Assembly: GCA_020430675.1 (NCBI GenBank)
Contig: JAGQJJ010000110.1
Location: forward strand, 1-9,037
Direction of reading: 5' to 3'
DNA: 9,037 nucleotides
Origin: Myxococcales bacterium
GTDB taxonomy: Bacteria > Myxococcota > Bradymonadia > UBA7976 > UBA1532
Shown here: positions 5,193 to 9,037 of the stretch, in pieces
Layout of the letters: each line of letters begins with the position of its first letter
How positions within the stretch are numbered: position 1 is the stretch's first letter
The notes under the pieces: model-generated
The model's database searches: none
Seen by the model: only the letters and a program-made list of their open reading frames with translations
Told to the model about the DNA's origin: nothing
Program-made: the position numbers and the translations under genes

Positions 5193-6604
5193 GATTCGGC
5201 CTCTTCAACCTGCTGGCGGATGAGGGCGGCGAGCGCGGGGCTCACCGGCACGTCGACCAGACGGGGCAGATGGCAGGCGGCGGGCAGGGCGGCGATGGCG
5301 GCGGCGGCAAACGCGCGCACGTCTTTGAGGTCGGGCTGTTCGAGCGGGGCGCCGTCGCGCCAGACGGGGCGCAACAAGGGTTCGCCGGGCAGGGTCTCGT
5401 CGGCGCGGGCGACGGTGTCGACGCCCTCATGGCGGAAGACCTGCACCCGGCCGGGCAGCGTGGCTTTGCCCGAGCCGCGGCTCAGCTTCATGGTCGGGCG
5501 GCCGTCGACCTCGCAGAGTTTGCCCACCGCGCCCACGCCGACCGGGGCGTCGGGCGAGGTGACGATGCGCTCGCCGACCCCGAAGGCGTCGACCGGCGCG
5601 TCGCCCAGCGCAGCGATCGAGTGCTCGTCCATGCCGCCCGAGACCACGATCTGCGCCTGCGGGGCGCCCAACTCGTCGAGCATGGCCCGGGCGCGGCGGA
5701 TGTTCTCGGGGCTGATCTGCGAGTCGAGCCGGATGCCGCGCAGCTTGCCGCCGGTGGCCTTGACCGCGGCGGGGATGCCGGTGAGCGGGCCGTAGGCGTC
5801 GTAGGTGTCGACCAGCAGCGTCGAGCTTTGCGGGAAGGCGGCGTGGAATGCGGCGAAGAAGGCGGCCTCGGTCTCGTGGCGCGGCACGCCGGGGCGCTCC
5901 CAGGCCTGGATGGCGAAGTGATCCATGGTGCCGAGCACCGGCACGCCGTGGCGGTGATGGGCCTCGACGTTCGAGGTGCCGGCGCAGCCGCCGACGTACG
6001 CCGCGTAGGCCGCGTCGACCGCGGCGTCGGGGTGCGTGCGCCGCGTGCCGAACTCGAGCACCGGGCGTGTACCGGCGGCGGCGACGACCTGGGCCGCTTT
6101 TGAGGCGACCATGGTCATGTGGTTGATGATCGAGAGCAGCGGCGTCTCGATGAGCTTGGCGCCGAGCAGGTCGGTCTGCACCACCAGGAAGGGGGTCTGC
6201 GCCGAGGGCCGCACGCCGTGCACGTCGATCGGTTTGCCCGCGCCGTCAACCGCCGGGCCGGCCCAGAGCGGCGTGCCCTCGGGTGGAGCGTCGATGGCGC
6301 CCTCGAAGCGCCAGGTGTGCAAAGCTTTGCGCAGTTCGGGACGGGCCCGCAGCGCCGGGCCGAGCATCGGGTGCGCGGCGAGCGTATCGAGTCGGGCTTC
6401 ATCAAAGGCGGCGGCGCCGAGCCATTCGAGGCAGCGGCGCAGGCCCACCCAAAGCAGGAAACCGCGCGTCGGCCGGCCGGCGTCGTCGCGGGGCAGCCGG
6501 CGGGTGAAGAAGCTCATGGTGACCGGCAGATGCGTCCGCCCCGCGTCGAAGTGCGAGACGAGCGAGGTGAGCTGGTACAGGTCGAGGTGGGTGGCCGGCA
6601 GCAT
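5189..6604 (-). CDS. pncB: Nicotinate phosphoribosyltransferase
   Basis: Cytoplasmic enzyme of 471 aa that joins nicotinate to PRPP, giving nicotinate mononucleotide in the Preiss-Handler NAD salvage route; ATP hydrolysis drives it through a phosphohistidine. The N-terminus has DLYQLTSLVSHFDAG and SFFTRRLPRDDAGR. The middle has LEFGTRR, the GTMDHF segment whose His229 sits at the phosphohistidine position (usually GTMAHS), and LLVDTYDAYG. The C-terminal half has GIRLDS (followed by QIS where GDL is common), VSGGMDEHSI and FGVGERIVTS with KLCEVDGRPTMKLS. Size is normal. The start is the ATG at 6604, supported by GGAGG five bases upstream. The frame stays open much further upstream but runs antisense to the dipeptidase gene, so that extension is ignored. 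It heads the minus-strand run, overlaps pncA by four bases, and supplies the step after it. Its promoter should lie in the divergent gap. Confidence 0.95.
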   Translation of the reverse strand: MLPATHLDLYQLTSLVSHFDAGRTHLPVTMSFFTRRLPRDDAGRPTRGFLLWVGLRRCLEWLGAAAFDEARLDTLAAHPMLGPALRARPELRKALHTWRFEGAIDAPPEGTPLWAGPAVDGAGKPIDVHGVRPSAQTPFLVVQTDLLGAKLIETPLLSIINHMTMVASKAAQVVAAAGTRPVLEFGTRRTHPDAAVDAAYAAYVGGCAGTSNVEAHHRHGVPVLGTMDHFAIQAWERPGVPRHETEAAFFAAFHAAFPQSSTLLVDTYDAYGPLTGIPAAVKATGGKLRGIRLDSQISPENIRRARAMLDELGAPQAQIVVSGGMDEHSIAALGDAPVDAFGVGERIVTSPDAPVGVGAVGKLCEVDGRPTMKLSRGSGKATLPGRVQVFRHEGVDTVARADETLPGEPLLRPVWRDGAPLEQPDLKDVRAFAAAAIAALPAACHLPRLVDVPVSPALAALIRQQVEEAES

Positions 6605-6643
6605 CGGATCCTCCGCGCGAGGCGGCCATGGTACAACCCCGCC
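6605..6643. promoter_or_regulatory. Divergent intergenic region between pncB and the dipeptidase gene
   Basis: Only 39 bases separate the two start codons, so both promoters must share or overlap this stretch, or lie inside the genes. Toward pncB, TACCAT at 6628-6633 (minus strand) is a four-of-six -10 candidate, about 14 bases before the GGAGG. Toward the dipeptidase, TGGTACAAC at 6629-6637 resembles an extended -10, with TACAAC at 6632-6637 only six bases before the ATG. That spacing would place the transcript start at the start codon. The two candidate boxes overlap, so the two directions could compete. No good -35 box or operator palindrome is visible. Confidence 0.35.
6610..6614 (-). promoter_or_regulatory. 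Ribosome binding site of pncB
   Basis: GGAGG on the minus strand, five bases before the ATG at 6604, is the strongest Shine-Dalgarno in the window. It fixes the pncB start against a very long upstream open frame. Confidence 0.7.
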
Positions 6644-7720
6644 ATGAACGATGCACCCACCCCTGAAGAGGCCGCGGCGGTCGCCGCGCGCGTCGGCTGC
6701 TCGACCGCCGCCGTCGAGCTGGTCCGCGCGTGCGAGGTGATCGACCTGCACATCGACACGCTCATCCCGCCGCGGCTTTGGGGCTACGACTTGCGTCGCC
6801 AGAATCGCGCGCCGTTCGGCGGGTTGTTTTTCGGGCACCTCGACCTGCCGCGCATGCAGGCCGGCGGCCTGTCGGGCGCGATGTGGTCGATCACCACCAA
6901 CCCGGCGCGCACGCCGCGGGGGCGGCTGCGCACGTTCCATCGAAATCTGGCGCGGCTGCGCGGGCTGGTCGACGAGAGCGAAGGCAAGCTGGCGTTTGCG
7001 CGCACCGCCGCCGAGTACCGGGCGGCGCGGGCGACCGGGGCGCACGCGGTCATGTTGGCGATTCAGGGCGGCAACGCGCTCGACGCCGCGCCCGATGGCC
7101 CTGAGGCGGTGCCCGATCGGCTGCTGACGCGGGTGACGCTGGTGCACCTGACCAACTCGGGGCTGGGCGTCACCTCGTCGCCGGCGAGCAAGTGGAAGGG
7201 TCAACGCGGCATCAGCGATCACGGAAAGCGCTTTGTCGAGCAGCTCGCGGCGGCGCGGGTCTTCCTCGATCTGGCCCATATCCACCCTGACGGCTTCTGG
7301 CAGGCGCTCGACGCCCATGACCGCGCGCTGCCGCCCATCGTGACCCACACCGGCGTCAACGGCGTCAACCCGCACTGGCGCAACCTGGATGACGCACAAA
7401 TCCGCGCCATCGCCGAGCTGGGCGGGGTCATCGGCGTGATGGCCCAGCGCAGCTTTCTGAGGCGCAAGGGTGGCCCGGCCGATGGCGCGATGCTGGTCGA
7501 GCACATGGAGCACATCGTCAACGTGGCCGGCGAAGACGCGGTCGCGGTGGGCACCGACTTCGACGGCGCCATCACGCCGCCCGTCGACATCCGCAGCGGC
7601 GATGTCGCCTATTACCGGCTGGTCGAGCACATGCTCACCCGCGGATGGCCCGAGGGGCGCATCCGCAAGGCGCTGGGTGAGAATTACCTGAAGAGTTTTG
7701 AGCGGTTGCGGCCCGAGTAG
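6644..7720 (+). CDS. Membrane dipeptidase family (M19) metallopeptidase-like protein
   Basis: Protein of 358 aa from the M19 renal-dipeptidase family, TIM-barrel zinc enzymes that split dipeptides, often with D-residues at the C-terminal position. It has DLHIDTL (His36, Asp38), VTLVHLTNSGLG (His168, the substrate-binding His), LDLAHI (His212), IVTHTGVNGVNPHWRNLDD (His235) and AVGTDFDG (Asp305), followed by GGVIGVMAQ and the C-terminal RKALGENYL stretch. One expected ligand differs: the metal-bridging Glu of the lEGG segment is Gln141 in AIQGGNAL. The enzyme may therefore be altered in metal content or be a subgroup with other chemistry. There is no signal peptide or anchor, so it is probably cytoplasmic. 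The start is the ATG at 6644; the frame is open upstream but antisense to pncB. No ribosome site is visible. It is divergent from pncB and converges on the fad gene with a 15-base gap. Confidence 0.9.
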   Translation: MNDAPTPEEAAAVAARVGCSTAAVELVRACEVIDLHIDTLIPPRLWGYDLRRQNRAPFGGLFFGHLDLPRMQAGGLSGAMWSITTNPARTPRGRLRTFHRNLARLRGLVDESEGKLAFARTAAEYRAARATGAHAVMLAIQGGNALDAAPDGPEAVPDRLLTRVTLVHLTNSGLGVTSSPASKWKGQRGISDHGKRFVEQLAAARVFLDLAHIHPDGFWQALDAHDRALPPIVTHTGVNGVNPHWRNLDDAQIRAIAELGGVIGVMAQRSFLRRKGGPADGAMLVEHMEHIVNVAGEDAVAVGTDFDGAITPPVDIRSGDVAYYRLVEHMLTRGWPEGRIRKALGENYLKSFERLRPE

Positions 7721-7735
7721 GCTCGGACCGGTCAC

Positions 7736-9037
7736 TCACACCTGCTCAAAAAACGTCTCGCCGTTCTCGGCCATGCGGCGCAGCAGCGGGGGCGGGGCGT
7801 AGCGGGGGCCGTGGGTGGCGGCGAGGGCGTCGAGGCGGGCGACGACTTCGGGCAGGCCGAAGCGGTCCATCCAGGCCAGCGGGCCGCCGGTATTGGGCGC
7901 AAAGCCGACGCCAAAGATGGCGCCGATCTCGGCGTCGCGCTTGTCGCGCAAGATGCCCGTGTCGAGGCAGCGCGCGGCTTCGAGCACCTGCACCAGCATC
8001 AGCCGCTCGCGCAGGATGTCGACCGCGACCTGCGGGTCGATGGCCTCGACCTTGCCCTCGGCCAGCGCGGCGAGCCCGCTCCAGAGGCGGCGCGGTTTGG
8101 CGCTGTAATCGTAGAAGCCGGCGCCCGCCGCTTTGCCGGCGCGGCCCTGGGCGACCATCTTCTTCACCAGCCGCATGCCCGCCGTCTCGGGCGCGTCGAC
8201 GTAGCGGCTCGCCATCTCGCTGCCGTGGGCCACGAGCGACAAGGTGACCTCGTCGAAGACCTTGAGCGGCGGCACCACCATGCCGGCCGAGCGCGCGGCC
8301 CACTCGACGAGCACCGGGTCATGGCCCTCGGCGACAAGCTGGGCGCCTTCCATGATGTAGGCGCCGAAGAACCGCGAGGTGAAGAAGCCATAGCCGTCGT
8401 TGACCACGATGGCGGTCTTCTTGATGCGCCGCGCGAAGTTGAGCGCGCGGGCCAGGGTCTCTTCGCTGGTGCCCTCGCCGTTGATCACCTCGAGCAGCGG
8501 CATCTTCTCGACGGGCGAGAAGAAGTGCAGGCCGATGAAGTTCGCCGGGCGGACCGAGGCCTTGGCCAGATCGGTGATCGGCAGGGCCGAGGTGTTGCTG
8601 GCGAAGAGGGCGTCGGGGCCGAGCAGGGCTTCGGTCTCGCGGATGACGCGGTGCTTGAGGTCGATGTTTTCGAAGACCGCCTCGATGATCAGGTCGCAGC
8701 CGCGCAGGTCTTCGAGCGCGGTGGTGCCCTGCACGCGGGCGGCGACCTCGCCCCGGGCGTCGGCGCTGAGGTGCTTGAGGCGCTGGCCGACCAGGTCGCG
8801 CACATGGGCGAGACCCTTGTCGAGGGGCTCTTGCTTGATGTCCTTGAGCACCACGTCATAGCCGCGCTGGGCGCAGACAAACGCGATGGCGGCGCCCATC
8901 ATGCCCGCGCCGAGGATGCCGATCTTCTGGATGCGCGCCTCTTCGATCTGCGGCAGGCCGGCCTGCTTCTCGACGGCGTTCTTGTGGTACCAGAAGGTGC
9001 GGATCATGTCCTTGGCCTGGTCGCTGATGACCAGGGC
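7736..9037 (-). CDS. 3-hydroxyacyl-CoA dehydrogenase part of a FadB/FadJ-type fatty acid oxidation protein, 5' partial
   Basis: Beta-oxidation enzyme oxidising L-3-hydroxyacyl-CoA to 3-ketoacyl-CoA with NAD+. The frame is open to the window edge, giving 433 visible residues. An internal ATG at 9007 (MIRTFWYHKN) is not a natural start because the ten codons before it (ALVISDQAKD) look like the linker from an enoyl-CoA hydratase domain. Counting from that Met: the NAD-binding GILGAGMMGAA with GxGxxG at 33-38, SNTSALPITDLA at 137-148, the catalytic GLHFFSPVEKMPLLEVI with His161 and Glu173, then VVNDGYGFFTSR, then GKAAGAGFYDY, and a second C-terminal helical domain ending in GFAPNTGGPLAWMDRFG as in FadB/FadJ. 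The missing front half is expected beyond the window. Whether it is FadB or FadJ cannot be decided here. The 3' end converges on the dipeptidase gene; I see no terminator hairpin in the 15 bases between. Confidence 0.93.
   Translation of the reverse strand, partial: ALVISDQAKDMIRTFWYHKNAVEKQAGLPQIEEARIQKIGILGAGMMGAAIAFVCAQRGYDVVLKDIKQEPLDKGLAHVRDLVGQRLKHLSADARGEVAARVQGTTALEDLRGCDLIIEAVFENIDLKHRVIRETEALLGPDALFASNTSALPITDLAKASVRPANFIGLHFFSPVEKMPLLEVINGEGTSEETLARALNFARRIKKTAIVVNDGYGFFTSRFFGAYIMEGAQLVAEGHDPVLVEWAARSAGMVVPPLKVFDEVTLSLVAHGSEMASRYVDAPETAGMRLVKKMVAQGRAGKAAGAGFYDYSAKPRRLWSGLAALAEGKVEAIDPQVAVDILRERLMLVQVLEAARCLDTGILRDKRDAEIGAIFGVGFAPNTGGPLAWMDRFGLPEVVARLDALAATHGPRYAPPPLLRRMAENGETFFEQV

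Noticed and set aside
6605..7735. Open extension of the pncB frame to 848 codons, antisense to the dipeptidase gene
   Set aside because: The extension has no family similarity, and GGAGG plus the family-typical N-terminus fix the start at 6604.
7721..7735. Terminator between the convergent dipeptidase and fad genes
   Set aside because: Only 15 bases are available; the short ACCGGT palindrome and the A-run at 7748-7753, inside the fad coding end, do not make a convincing hairpin with a T-tract.

Overview
The window is very GC-rich (about 70% by eye), densely coding on both strands, and free of tRNA, rRNA, CRISPR or insertion-sequence signals. The gene content fits a high-GC Gram-negative bacterium: non-flagellar type III secretion (T3SS) export-gate genes, a fused beta-oxidation enzyme and an M19 dipeptidase. 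The Cys-rich protein and the overall style recall Myxococcota, Bradymonadota or other former Deltaproteobacteria, but that placement is inference.

Region 1 (1-2008, + strand) holds the export-gate block sctR-sctS-sctT-sctU in canonical order. The stop and start codons overlap by 11, 4 and 8 bases, so the genes look translationally coupled. sctR is cut by the window edge. The set is divergent. SctR lacks the Met-rich gasket sequence, SctT is short (203 aa), and SctU ends after its four membrane segments, without the cytoplasmic NPTH self-cleaving domain.

Region 2 (1980-6604, - strand) is a compact five-gene run. In transcription order it is pncB (nicotinate phosphoribosyltransferase), pncA (plant NIC-type nicotinamidase, with an apparent one-base frameshift), a GT4 glycosyltransferase, a formyltransferase-fold protein, and a small protein with 17 cysteines. 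The first two are successive steps of NAD salvage (nicotinamide to nicotinate to NaMN). The next two suggest sugar or glycan modification. The last is of unknown role. Gaps run from a 4-base overlap to 40 bases, so co-transcription is likely. The last gene converges on and overlaps the 3' end of sctU by 29 bases.

Region 3 (6605-7720) is a 39-base divergent intergenic region followed by a + strand M19 membrane-dipeptidase-family gene. In that protein the usual metal-bridging Glu is Gln. Region 4 (7736-9037, - strand) is the 3-hydroxyacyl-CoA dehydrogenase half of a FadB/FadJ-type fatty-acid oxidation protein. It is open at the window edge, and its enoyl-CoA hydratase half would lie outside.

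The most unusual features are the reduced T3SS export gate next to a Cys-rich protein, and the frameshifted nicotinamidase inside an otherwise intact operon.
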